Part shown: piece after piece, positions 1 to 8,055 of the stretch
Layout: each line of letters begins with the position of its first letter
Numbering within the stretch: the first letter of the stretch is position 1
Source: UBA12545 sp051024685
Lineage (GTDB): Bacteria > Bacillota > DSM-521 > Neomoorellales > Neomoorellaceae
DNA: 64,000 nt
Assembly: GCA_051024685.1 (NCBI GenBank)
Contig: JAZHPA010000007.1
Location: forward strand, 1-64,000
Reading direction: 5' to 3'
Position numbers and translations under genes: made by a program
Notes under the pieces: generated by a model
Told to the model about the DNA's origin: nothing
The model's input: the letters and a program-made list of their open reading frames with translations, nothing else
The model's database searches: none

Positions 1-287
1 GGGTTACATGGGGTAATTCTTTCTGCTGCTTGTCGCTATGAGCGTTTACTATTGGTAGTAGTGTATGCCTATTTCTTTCTTCTCCTGGCCGGAGCCTATG
101 GTGAAGAGAAAGGATATCACAGGAAACTGGTGGCCAGTTCTACTACCAAAAGGCGCGTTATGGGCTTGTGGCAAGTTGGATATTATGTGTTAAAAGCTTT
201 CAGAGTAGGTTGCCGCCGGTTATTGTGTCTCCTACCTTCCTTGATACCGGAAATTTAAAACTGGGGATGCGCCAGCGCAGAGGTAGA
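1..287. other. Intergenic/left edge, no supported gene
   Basis: I see no convincing coding region here. A 68-codon open frame exists but has no ribosome binding site and no recognisable protein pattern. Positions 257-274 (AACTGGGGATGCGCCAG core) nearly match the sequence just outside the right end of the dispersed repeat copy at 37079-37283, so a relic of that repeat's end may lie here. Confidence 0.4.
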
Positions 288-316
288 TTGACAAGCTTTA
301 TCCCGTATAGGATAAT
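288..316 (+). promoter_or_regulatory. Sigma-A type promoter of the RND efflux operon
   Basis: A perfect -35 box TTGACA lies at 288-293, followed by 17 bp and a -10 box GATAAT at 311-316. Transcription would start near 323, upstream of the TetR-type palindrome and the adaptor gene at 402. The near-consensus match implies strong expression unless repressed. Confidence 0.85.
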
Positions 317-337
317 GTTTTTGTTTTAATCTTTACT

Positions 338-353
338 GACCGACCGGTCGGTC
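338..353. promoter_or_regulatory. TetR-family operator palindrome
   Basis: GACCGACCGGTCGGTC is a perfect 16-bp palindrome lying just downstream of the predicted transcription start and upstream of the adaptor's ribosome binding site. Palindromes of this kind are typical operators of TetR/AcrR repressors next to efflux genes. The last gene of the operon (4816-5424) encodes a TetR protein, so autoregulation by road-block repression is the obvious model. No second copy was noticed in the window. Confidence 0.8.
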
Positions 354-401
354 GGAAAGATCTCAGTCAAGAGCCGGGGGAAGCAGGAGGGGGAAAAGGG
401 A

Positions 402-1628
402 ATGTTCTTAAAAGGAAGGGCCCTCCGGGAGATCGCGCAAATAACTCTCCTGATGTTCCTGACGGCCGTCCTTCTGGCGGGGTGCGGCCGGAGGACTGTA
501 CCTGAAGCCCAGGAGGCCAAAGTGGCCGTAGCTTTAGGCCGGGCCGAGCGAGGGGAGGTCGTCAAAGAGGCCAGCACCACCGGTATAATCCAGGGAGCGG
601 AAGAGATAAACGTGGTGGCCCTGGCGACGGGCCGCATAGCGGCCGTCTACGTCCGGGTAGGGGACAGGGTCCGCAAGGGAGACCTAATCGCGGAGCTGGA
701 GAACGGCGATATAAGGGCCAGGTTGGACCAGGCTCGCGCCGCGCTGGAGCAGGCTCAGGCTGCGCAGGAGCAGCTTGGAGCGGCCCGGGAGCAGGCCGAG
801 GCTAACCTCCGCCAGGTGGAGGCCAACGCGGCGACCGCTGAGGCCAATCTGGAGAGGATGAAGGCTCTCTTCGAGGCCGGGGCCATATCCCAGCAGCAGT
901 TAGAACAGGCCCAGACGGCTTGGGAGGTCAGCCAGGCCCAGGTGGAGGCCGCCCGCGCAGGGCTTAAGTCCGTCGAAGCCCAACTGGCGGCGTCCAAGGC
1001 CCAGGCGGCCGGTGCCGAGGCCGGCGTTCGCCAGGCGGAGGTGGCCCTGGACAATACTTACGTAAGAGCGCCCCGGGACGGCATAGTATCCGCCCGCCTC
1101 CTGGACCCGGGGGAAATAGCCCAGGGTCCCATTGTTGTCCTGGTGGCGGATGAGAAGCTAGAGGTCGGATTCCAGGTGACCGAGCAGGACATCGTTTATC
1201 TAAAGCAGGGGCAAGAGGTGAGGGTTCAGGTGGCCGCCGCCGGGGTGGAGGTCAAAGGAACGATAACCAGCGTCAGCCCCGCCGCCGACCAGCGTACGAG
1301 GACCTATGCGGTCAAGGCCGCACTACAGACCGGCCAGGACCGGATTAAGCCCGGCATGACGGCTACAGTGTATTATCCCACCCTCAGGGCAGAAAACGTC
1401 GTGGTGGTGCCCAAGAATGCCGTAATCAACCGGGACGGCCAGGATATAGTTTATACGGTGGAAAACGGACGGGCCGTAGGACGCCCGGTCCGGACGGGAG
1501 TGGCCGACAGCAGCCGGGTGGAAATCAAAGAGGGCCTTTCCGAGGGCGACGCCATTGTGGTCAAGGGTCAGGATTTCTTAAGTGAAGGACAGGCGGTGGA
1601 AGTAGTTGACGAGGGGGCACAAGGATGA
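402..1628 (+). CDS. RND efflux periplasmic-adaptor (membrane fusion) lipoprotein
   Basis: 408-residue membrane fusion protein of the HlyD/AcrA type that would link the RND pump encoded next to an exit duct or to the cell envelope. The N-terminus has a lipobox ending LLAGC with lipidated Cys28. A lipoyl-like half motif lies at about 70-105 (GRIAAVYVRVGDRVRKGD), followed by a long Ala/Gln/Glu-rich coiled coil at about 105-215. The second lipoyl half (VRAPRDGIVSARLLDPGE) is near 221-238, and beta-barrel and membrane-proximal domains follow. The start ATG is preceded by AGGAGG at 385-390. The stop codon overlaps the pump gene start (ATGA), showing translational coupling. It is expressed from the promoter at 288-316 and is probably repressed at the 338-353 palindrome. 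Confidence 0.93.
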   Translation: MFLKGRALREIAQITLLMFLTAVLLAGCGRRTVPEAQEAKVAVALGRAERGEVVKEASTTGIIQGAEEINVVALATGRIAAVYVRVGDRVRKGDLIAELENGDIRARLDQARAALEQAQAAQEQLGAAREQAEANLRQVEANAATAEANLERMKALFEAGAISQQQLEQAQTAWEVSQAQVEAARAGLKSVEAQLAASKAQAAGAEAGVRQAEVALDNTYVRAPRDGIVSARLLDPGEIAQGPIVVLVADEKLEVGFQVTEQDIVYLKQGQEVRVQVAAAGVEVKGTITSVSPAADQRTRTYAVKAALQTGQDRIKPGMTATVYYPTLRAENVVVVPKNAVINRDGQDIVYTVENGRAVGRPVRTGVADSSRVEIKEGLSEGDAIVVKGQDFLSEGQAVEVVDEGAQG

Positions 1629-4600
1629 GCTGGGCCCAATTTGCCGTTAAACGCCCCGTAACGGTCATCATGGCCGTTCTGGTGGCTATACTTTTGGGCG
1701 CGGTAGCCTTAAGCCGCCTGCCCATCGACCTCTTGCCCGAAATGAACCTGCCCTACGCGGCGGTGATAACCAGCTACACGGGAGCCGGCCCCGAGGAAGT
1801 AGAAAAGACCATTTCTAAGCCCCTCGAGGATGTATTGGGCACGGTGCAGGGCGTAAAGAACATCCGGTCCATGAGCATGCTGGGGGCCTCCATCCTGGTA
1901 CTGGAGTTCGAGTGGGGCACCAACATGGACATGGCCACCCTGGACATGCGGGAAAAGATCGACCGTGTCCAGGGCCTGCTGCCCGACGGGGCGGATAAGC
2001 CCATGGTCCTAAAAATGGACCCCAACATGATGCCGGTCATGACCCTGGCCGTCCGGGGAGGGATGGACGAACAGCGCCTTAAGGAGCTGGCGGAAAACGT
2101 AGTAAAAAGGCGTTTGGAGCGCCTGGAAGGAGTGGCGGCGGTCGACATAACCGGGGGACTGACGCGGGAGATCCAGGTTCTGGTTTTCCCGGAACGCCTC
2201 CAGGCCTTCGGGCTTTCCCTGACCCAGGTTCTGCAGGCCCTTCAGTTGGAAAACACCACCTTTGCCGCGGGGCAGGTGGAGGACGCCGGTAAAAACGTGC
2301 TGGTCCGGGTAACGGGAGAATTTGCGGATTTGGAGCAGATCCGGCAAGTCGCCCTCACCACCCCGGCTGGCACTCCGGTGCGCCTGGGGGACGTGGCCGA
2401 AGTCCGCGATGCCCAGGCCGAGCGCACCAGCTTGGCCCTGCTGGACGGTCAGCCTTCTATAGGCCTTTCCATTCGGAAACAGACTTCGGGCAACACCGTC
2501 GCCATTTCCCGGGCGGTCAAGAAAGCCATTAAAGAGATGTCTTCCGAGCTGCCGCAGGGTGTGGTGGTAGAGCCGGTTATAGATAACGCCAAATATATCG
2601 AGGCTTCCATCAGCGCCATTTATCGGGACATGATCCTGGGCAGCCTGCTGGCCATGGCTTTAATCCTGCTTTTCCTGCGCAATATCCGGTCCACCCTGGT
2701 TATAGGATTGACAATACCCGTATCGGTGATCACCACCTTTGTGCTCCTCTACTTCGACCGCCTGACCCTGAACATCATCACCCTGGGCGGCCTGTCCCTG
2801 GGCATTGGCCGGATAGTAGACGATGCCATAGTAGTCTTTGACAACATCTACCGCCACCGCCAGCTGGGCGAGGACCCCGAAACCGCAGCCATAAACGGCA
2901 GCCGGGAGGTCACCAACGCCGTGGTGGCCGCCACCCTGACCACGGTGGCCGTTTTCCTGCCGGTGGCCTTCATCGAGGGCCTGGCTTCCCAGCTCTTTAC
3001 CCCCATGGCCCTGGTGGTGGCCTTTTCCCTCCTGGCCTCCCTGGTCGTGGCCCTCACAGTGACCCCTATGCTGGCTGCCCGCATTCTGGCTGGCCCTCTT
3101 CCTCAGGACGAGGAAGTGGCCCGGGACTGGCGTCATGCCCTCTTGTCCGGTGCCTGGCTGGTGCGCCTGAGCGCCTTCTACCGCCGCGTCCTGGCCTGGG
3201 GCCTGCAGCACCGCGCCGCAGTGCTACTGCTTACGGCAGGCATCTTCTTAGGCGGCCTGGCCCTGGTCCCCGCGGTGGGCGTGGAATTCCTTCCCCCTTC
3301 GGATGAAGGTTCCATCAGCATAACCGTGGAGCTTCCTAAGGGCACCCTCCTCTCCGAAACCCAACAGGTGGCGGCCCGGGTGGTATCCCTGGTGAAGGAA
3401 GAGCCGGAAGTAAGAAGCATCTACGAAGTGGTGGGGGGTTCCGGCGGGCAGGTGCAGTTTCTTACCGGCGAGACGCCGGAGATGGCCAGCATAAACGTGA
3501 CGCTGGCGGACCTTAAAGAGCGCAGGCGCAGTTCGGAGGAGGTGGCCGCCGCCATACGGGAGAAGGTCCAGAGGATTCCCGGCGCCAAAATCACGGTAAC
3601 TGCCGTTTCCGGTCTAATGAGCGCCGGTATGAGCCAGGCGCCCGTGCAGGTGGACATCCACGGCGAGGACCTCGAAACCCTGAAGGCCCTGGCGGAGCAG
3701 GTGCGCCAGGCGGTGGCCGCCGTACCCGGTACTACCGCAGTGGAAAGTTCCTTCACCCGCGGTCGGCCCCAGGTGGAAGTGGTGGTCGACCGCGAGAAGG
3801 CTGCCCTGTTCAATTTGAGCGCCGCCCAAATCGGCAACACCGTGGCCACCGCCGTGGGGGGCAAGGTGGCCACCCGTTACCGGGTAGGCGGAGACGAATA
3901 CGACGTCCGGGTCCAGCTCCCGCTGTCCTCCCGGCAGAACCTGAACGACCTCGAGAACCTCCTCATTCCGTCCCCCTCCGGGGCGCAGGTGCCCCTGAAG
4001 GAGGTGGCCGAGTTCAGGATAAGCACTACGCCCACCACCATAAACCGGTACAACCAGGACCGGGTGGCCAGCGTAACGGCCAACATAACCGGCCGCCCCC
4101 TGGGGGACGTCATGAGGGATGTTAGGGCCAAGATGGCCCAGATAAACCTGCCGCCGGGCTACGAGATAGAGTACACCGGCCAGAACCAGATGCTTTTGGA
4201 AACCTTCGGCCAGCTGGGAGTGGCCCTGCTCATGGCCGTAATCCTGGTGTACATGATTATGGCCGCCCAGTTCGAGTCCCTCTTTGACCCCTTTATAATT
4301 ATGTTTTCCATCCCCGTTTCTCTGACGGGGGTGGTCCTGGCCTTGCTGTTGACCGGCCGGACCTTCAGCGTCACCGCCTTCCTCGGTGTGATCATGCTGG
4401 CCGGTATAGTGCTGTCCAACGCCATAGTGCTGGTGGACTACATTAAACTCTTGCGCAGGAAGGGGATGCCCAGGGAGGAAGCCGTTCTCACTGCCGGGGC
4501 CACGCGCCTGCGGCCCATCCTCCTGACCGCCCTCACCACCATCCTGGCCATGCTGCCTCTGGCCGTAGGCCGGGGCCAGGGTTCCGAAATGGAGGCCCCC

Positions 4601-4741
4601 CTGGCCACGGCTGTGAGCGGCGGCCTCCTGGCTTCCACCGTGTTGACCCTGGTGCTGGTACCCGTGCTTTACACCGTTTTGGAAGACCTGGTGCAGAAGC
4701 TCTCCCTGCGCCGCCGCAGCCGGGCAGGGCTCGGCGCCTGA
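1625..4741 (+). CDS. RND-family efflux transporter (AcrB/MdtB-like)
   Basis: 1038-residue inner-membrane pump of full family length with the usual two-fold layout: TM1 at about residues 12-31, a large extracytoplasmic loop, TM2-TM6, a second loop, and TM8-TM12 at the C-terminus. The paired aspartates of TM4 that carry protons are present (Asp399-Asp400 in IVDDAIVVFDNI). This is an HAE1-type pump, probably for drugs or hydrophobic compounds; substrate cannot be told from sequence. It overlaps the adaptor by 4 bp and is followed by the TetR gene after 74 bp. A possible outer duct (TolC-like) is encoded at 19216-20364, outside this operon. Confidence 0.95.
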   Translation: MSWAQFAVKRPVTVIMAVLVAILLGAVALSRLPIDLLPEMNLPYAAVITSYTGAGPEEVEKTISKPLEDVLGTVQGVKNIRSMSMLGASILVLEFEWGTNMDMATLDMREKIDRVQGLLPDGADKPMVLKMDPNMMPVMTLAVRGGMDEQRLKELAENVVKRRLERLEGVAAVDITGGLTREIQVLVFPERLQAFGLSLTQVLQALQLENTTFAAGQVEDAGKNVLVRVTGEFADLEQIRQVALTTPAGTPVRLGDVAEVRDAQAERTSLALLDGQPSIGLSIRKQTSGNTVAISRAVKKAIKEMSSELPQGVVVEPVIDNAKYIEASISAIYRDMILGSLLAMALILLFLRNIRSTLVIGLTIPVSVITTFVLLYFDRLTLNIITLGGLSLGIGRIVDDAIVVFDNIYRHRQLGEDPETAAINGSREVTNAVVAATLTTVAVFLPVAFIEGLASQLFTPMALVVAFSLLASLVVALTVTPMLAARILAGPLPQDEEVARDWRHALLSGAWLVRLSAFYRRVLAWGLQHRAAVLLLTAGIFLGGLALVPAVGVEFLPPSDEGSISITVELPKGTLLSETQQVAARVVSLVKEEPEVRSIYEVVGGSGGQVQFLTGETPEMASINVTLADLKERRRSSEEVAAAIREKVQRIPGAKITVTAVSGLMSAGMSQAPVQVDIHGEDLETLKALAEQVRQAVAAVPGTTAVESSFTRGRPQVEVVVDREKAALFNLSAAQIGNTVATAVGGKVATRYRVGGDEYDVRVQLPLSSRQNLNDLENLLIPSPSGAQVPLKEVAEFRISTTPTTINRYNQDRVASVTANITGRPLGDVMRDVRAKMAQINLPPGYEIEYTGQNQMLLETFGQLGVALLMAVILVYMIMAAQFESLFDPFIIMFSIPVSLTGVVLALLLTGRTFSVTAFLGVIMLAGIVLSNAIVLVDYIKLLRRKGMPREEAVLTAGATRLRPILLTALTTILAMLPLAVGRGQGSEMEAPLATAVSGGLLASTVLTLVLVPVLYTVLEDLVQKLSLRRRSRAGLGA

Positions 4742-4815
4742 GGCCCGGGGTCCTTTAAGGGGACCTGAATACGGCCTGCTGTAGGCCACCGAGTTGGGGG
4801 AAGAGGAGATAGGGT

Positions 4816-5424
4816 ATGCTCTTCAGTGAAGTGGAAAAAGACAAGCGCCGGCAGATCCTGCGGGCCGCAGCTCGGGTCTTTGCGGCACGGGGATATCACC
4901 AGGCCAAGATGGCGGAAATCGCCCTGGAAGCCGGGGTAGGGAAGGGCACCCTCTATGAATATTTTCCCAGCAAGAAGGAGCTCTTCCGCCAGATGGTCTC
5001 CTATCTTTTTGCCACCCATTCCCGCTACCTCAAGGCCCTGTGCCGGTCCGACCTGCCTTTACCGGTCTTTTTGGAGCAGCTGTTCCGGGACGCCATCGAG
5101 TTCATGCACGAACACCGCCATCTGGCCCAGATCCTGCTCACCGACCACCCCCTGCTGGGGGAGGAAGGGCTGCGGTTTTTTTGGGAGATTAAGGAGCAAA
5201 TCGTAGGCCATTTGAGCCAGTACGCCCGCCGGAAAATGGAAGAAGGAGAGATACGTCCCCTGGACCCCCGGCTGGCGGCCACCATCATCCTCCATGTGCT
5301 GGGGGCCCTCGGTTACCACCTGCTGCTGAAGGGGGAATTAGACCAAGGGGAGAGTGGGGAAAGGATAGAAGGGCTGGCTCGGGGGGCCCGGGACGTCCTC
5401 TTGTACGGCCTGGGATGTTCCTGA
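4816..5424 (+). CDS. TetR/AcrR family transcriptional regulator
   Basis: 202-residue repressor. The N-terminal TetR DNA-binding domain spans about residues 8-55 (ILRAAARVFAARGYHQAKM, then EIALEAGVGKGTLYEYFPSK, the helix-turn-helix signature). The remaining helical part is the ligand-binding and dimer domain. Start ATG follows a purine-rich AGAGGAGA site. It is the third gene of the efflux operon and most likely binds the palindrome at 338-353, de-repressing the pump when a substrate binds. Confidence 0.92.
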   Translation: MLFSEVEKDKRRQILRAAARVFAARGYHQAKMAEIALEAGVGKGTLYEYFPSKKELFRQMVSYLFATHSRYLKALCRSDLPLPVFLEQLFRDAIEFMHEHRHLAQILLTDHPLLGEEGLRFFWEIKEQIVGHLSQYARRKMEEGEIRPLDPRLAATIILHVLGALGYHLLLKGELDQGESGERIEGLARGARDVLLYGLGCS

Positions 5425-5461
5425 TGCACCGGGAGCCCGGGTTCTCGAGATTTAACCTCAG

Positions 5462-5673
5462 GCCTGCCTGGCGTGGGCTCGCTTATGGCTTCTCTCGGGG
5501 GTCAAACCAGCGCTCGTCTCAAGGCTCCGGCAGGCTTCCCGGCAGAATTTAAGCATCCTGCCTCAGTTGCCGGCCGCAGGTTTCTCCTGGCCTCGGGCCT
5601 GCCTCCGCCCTTCGCCGAGCTCAAGTTTGGCTGCCGCTTGAGTTTAGTTGCTCGCTTCCAAGCCTAAAGCGGG
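5462..5673 (+). repeat. Dispersed MITE-like repeat, copy 1
   Basis: About 212 bp intergenic element starting GCCTGCCTGG and ending near CTAAAGCGGGC. It shares long blocks with copy 3 (37079-37283, reverse), such as CTCCGGCAGGCTTCCCGGCA, CTCAGTTGCCGGCC and CGGGCCTGCCTCC. It also shares TTTAGTTGCTCGCTTC-like sequence with copy 2 (30664-30871). A short open frame runs through several copies but has no start site, so I regard the element as non-coding. The bases on either side (5425-5461, 5674-5819) show nothing I can name. Confidence 0.75.
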
Positions 5674-5819
5674 CCCGGGCGGCAAAAGGCGGGATGCACC
5701 GCGAACCGTGAGATCGGCGCATCCGCGGGAACCGGCCCCGCATTTTATGTAAACCTCACCCGCGGCCTCCCGCGCCCTTTCTCCCTGGCGGGAGAGGCGG
5801 GGAAGGCCGCCGGCCGGAG

Positions 5820-5862
5820 AAAAAAATAGGGCAGCCACCGTGGAAGCCACTTGCCGCTGCCC
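5820..5862 (-). terminator. Rho-independent terminator of the small reverse gene
   Basis: Read on the minus strand, arms GGGCAGC and GCTGCCC (5856-5862 and 5829-5835) form a hairpin followed by ATTTTTTT (5820-5828). It lies just after the stop codon of the 57-residue gene at 5875-6048, which supports that gene being real. Confidence 0.8.
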
Positions 5863-5874
5863 TGACCCCCTCGC

Positions 5875-6048
5875 CTAAACGACTTTGCGCTTCGGCAGCC
5901 GGGGATGCTTGGTCTTGCCGACTTCGATCTGTTCGTCGATGTCCATGATCCGCACCAGGATCTCGGCGCGGTCGCGAGGCGAGGCATGTACCCACTGCTC
6001 GAGGAGCGCTCTTCTCTCACGGAGGAGACTGCGCTGGATGTCTTTCAC
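5875..6048 (-). CDS. Small basic helical protein, 57 residues, unknown function
   Basis: Short reverse-strand gene beginning with GTG at 6048 behind a GGAGGG site seven bases upstream and ending with TAG at 5875. The protein (VKDIQRSLLRERRALLEQW ... KHPRLPKRKVV) is highly charged and predicted helical, with a basic Lys/Arg-rich tail. I do not recognise a family. It has its own promoter (boxes at 6134-6139 and 6110-6115) and its own terminator (5820-5862), so it is a free-standing transcription unit. A nucleic-acid-binding or regulatory role is possible from the charge, but this is only a guess. Confidence 0.7.
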   Translation of the reverse strand: MKDIQRSLLRERRALLEQWVHASPRDRAEILVRIMDIDEQIEVGKTKHPRLPKRKVV

Positions 6049-6109
6049 GGAGGTACCCTCCCTTCACTAAGAGGTTTACTATTAAGTATCTCTAATTTCT
6101 CTCTCGATT

Positions 6110-6139
6110 ATTATAGCATAAAGTACGAGACTTTGTGAA
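6110..6139 (-). promoter_or_regulatory. Promoter for the 57-residue reverse gene
   Basis: On the minus strand a -35-like TTCACA (6139-6134) is followed by 18 bp and a perfect TATAAT (6115-6110). It lies about 60 bases upstream of the GTG start at 6048, in a locally AT-rich stretch. Confidence 0.65.
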
Positions 6140-6341
6140 TTATTTCTTGAAAAAAAAGTATGAATAATGCGCTTTACTTGTCTGTTCTTTTTACTCGCCG
6201 GCAAGTCCGATTTCCGAAGCCTCGCGGTTTTAAGCAGGAGGAATATGAGCTTTTATGTCGAAGTGAGATTCAGTTCCAGTAGAAGGGAGGCAGCAGCGTC
6301 CCCTTCGGCTGAGACCGGGAAGAGGCGGCGCTGCACCTTTA
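6140..6341. other. Intergenic region between divergent genes
   Basis: An AT-rich promoter zone near 6110-6180 gives way to GC-rich leader sequence of the stalk-protein gene. I found no convincing plus-strand promoter boxes, RNA gene or riboswitch. Confidence 0.4.
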
Positions 6342-7013
6342 ATGGGTGGGAGAAGAGTGCAGGTGAAGCGCTGGGTCCTGTGGTTCTCCACGGCCCTCAT
6401 CCTGGCCCTGGGTGGGTACCTGGCGGCCGGTTACTGGGGGGGCCGGGAAGTGCAGGCCGGGGGTCCCCTTCCGGGCAGCAGCGAAGACCCCCTGGTGACC
6501 AAGTCTTATGTCGACGACAAAATACAGCAGCTGCAGAAAGTCCTGGAGCAGGCCCAGACGCGCCTCAACACCCTGGAGCAGGAGCTGGCGGCCCTCAAGA
6601 AGAAGCTTTCGGAAGCTCCGGCCGCCGGTGCCACGCAGGTTATCTTGACCATCGGGAGCAGGACCGCCTTTGTTAACGGCACGCCGGTCGAGCTCCCGGT
6701 GGCCCCTTACCAGGAGGCGGCCAGCGGCACCTCTATGGTTCCCTTTCGTTTCGTGGGAGAAGCCCTGGGAGCCGCGGTCAGCTACGACGGCCAGTCCCAG
6801 AAGGTAAGTTATGCCCTGGGGTCCCGCAGCGTGGTATTGAAGCTGGGTTCCCTCCAGGCCAACATTAACGGGGTTGTTGAGAACCTGCCGTCCGCGCCCC
6901 GCCTGGTGAACGGGACCACCATGGTACCCCTGCGGGTGGTGAGCCAGGGCCTGGGTGCCGATGTGCGCTGGCACGAAGCTGCGCGGGCCATTACTATTAC
7001 CCTCCTCAACTGA
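6342..7013 (+). CDS. Secreted copper-amine-oxidase-N-like (stalk domain) protein
   Basis: Up to 223 residues. The ATG at 6342 has no clear ribosome site; GTG at 6357 or 6363, behind GGGAGAAG at 6348-6355, is a more likely start (about 216 residues). The N-terminus is a signal peptide or anchor (VKRWVLWFSTALILALGGYL). A coiled coil follows (KIQQLQKVLEQAQTRLNTL and on). The C-terminal 125 residues are two half-repeats of the copper amine oxidase N-terminal-like fold, with the typical phrases FVNGTPVELP, MVPFRFVGEALGA and MVPLRVVSQGLGADV. This fold is common in exported wall proteins of anaerobic Firmicutes and does not imply oxidase activity. It precedes the LCP gene and may be co-transcribed. 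Confidence 0.85.
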   Translation: MGGRRVQVKRWVLWFSTALILALGGYLAAGYWGGREVQAGGPLPGSSEDPLVTKSYVDDKIQQLQKVLEQAQTRLNTLEQELAALKKKLSEAPAAGATQVILTIGSRTAFVNGTPVELPVAPYQEAASGTSMVPFRFVGEALGAAVSYDGQSQKVSYALGSRSVVLKLGSLQANINGVVENLPSAPRLVNGTTMVPLRVVSQGLGADVRWHEAARAITITLLN

Positions 7014-7090
7014 TGTCCGGGCCGCCCGCGCCGGGGGCCCAGGTGGCTCCCTGCAACCCCTACCCGGGGATGCCGTAGGAGGCTTGACAC

Positions 7091-8044
7091 ATGAAGGACA
7101 GCTATACCGATAGAGAGTTCTGGGGAGAGGCTCAGGCCCGTCCGGCCAAGGGGGGAAGCCTCTTTCTTAGGGTTTTGATCCTGGCTTTCCTCAGCCTCAT
7201 AACCTTTGCCGGGTTCGGCTTGGCCGGCTACCGGCTGGCGGCCCACTGGCTGGGGGCGCCCGTGGCCCTGGGCGGAACCGGGTCCGGTCCCCAGGAAGAG
7301 CCCCGTGTGCTCCCCCGTTCGGTGCTTCTCATAGGAGTAGATGCCAGGCAGGAAAACGAGCCCTCCCGTTCGGATACCATAATGCTGGCCTTTCTGGATG
7401 AGGCTGGCCGCCGGATAGATATCCTGTCCGTACCGCGAGACAGCTACGTGCGCATTCCCGGTCACGGTTCGGATAAAATCAATGCCGCCCACGCCTTCGG
7501 GGGACCTGAGCTCCTCATGGAAACCCTCAACAGCCTCTTAGGCACGAGGGTTGCCAAGTATGTGGAGGTGGATTTCGAGGGCTTTGAAAAAATAGTAGAC
7601 ACCCTGGGCGGGGTGGATATCGAAGTAGACAGGCGCATGTACTACCCGGAGGAAGGCATCGACCTCCAGGCCGGCTTCCAGCACCTTAACGGCCGGGATG
7701 CCTTGAGCTATGTCCGCTTTCGCAACGACCCGGAAGGAGACATCACCCGCATCGGGCGCCAGCAGAAATTCCTCAAGGCCATGCTGGACCAGGCCCTTAA
7801 GTTGAGCACCATCCCCAAAATACCGCGCCTGGTGAGCGACCTCAACAAATACGTGCGGACCAACCTGAGCACTGCGGAAATGGTCAGCCTGGCCCTCTTC
7901 TTAAAGGACCTGGACAGCAGCACCGTGGTGACCCACACGATCCCCGGCGAGGGCAAGTACATCAACGGGATCAGCTATTGGATTATCGACCAGGAGAAAC
8001 TGGAGGAGATCCTGGACACAATCCCTTACCGGAAAGGCCGGTAG
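7091..8044 (+). CDS. LytR-CpsA-Psr (LCP) family wall-polymer transferase
   Basis: 317 residues: a short cytoplasmic tail, one membrane helix (about 24-47) and an extracytoplasmic LCP domain from about residue 78. Conserved family phrases are present: LLIGVDARQ, RSDTIMLAFL, ILSVPRDSYV, KINAAHAFGG, GGVDIEVDR, LNGRDALSYVRFRND and GDITRIGRQQKFL. The arginine and aspartate residues that bind the polyprenyl pyrophosphate head group lie in these phrases. LCP enzymes move anionic glycopolymers from lipid carrier to peptidoglycan. Start ATG follows AGGAGG with eight bases spacing. It is 11 bp upstream of a WecG/TagA glycosyltransferase gene, which fits a shared role in wall polymer assembly. Confidence 0.93.
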   Translation: MKDSYTDREFWGEAQARPAKGGSLFLRVLILAFLSLITFAGFGLAGYRLAAHWLGAPVALGGTGSGPQEEPRVLPRSVLLIGVDARQENEPSRSDTIMLAFLDEAGRRIDILSVPRDSYVRIPGHGSDKINAAHAFGGPELLMETLNSLLGTRVAKYVEVDFEGFEKIVDTLGGVDIEVDRRMYYPEEGIDLQAGFQHLNGRDALSYVRFRNDPEGDITRIGRQQKFLKAMLDQALKLSTIPKIPRLVSDLNKYVRTNLSTAEMVSLALFLKDLDSSTVVTHTIPGEGKYINGISYWIIDQEKLEEILDTIPYRKGR

Positions 8045-8055
8045 CTGGAGGTAGA

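Noticed and set aside
52..258. Plus-strand open frame of 68 codons at the left edge
   Set aside because: No ribosome site, no recognisable protein features, AT-rich leader-like sequence.
3614..4789. Long reverse-strand open frame of 391 codons opposite the RND pump gene
   Set aside because: Gln/Gly/His-rich shadow translation of a GC-rich gene; the opposite strand is a clear RND protein. The same applies to the other long antisense frames over the XDH, permease and amidohydrolase genes.
5473..5667. Open frame through repeat copy 1, with similar frames in copies 2 and 3
   Set aside because: The peptides share some text because the DNA repeats are related, but there is no start site or ribosome site and the frames end at different points.
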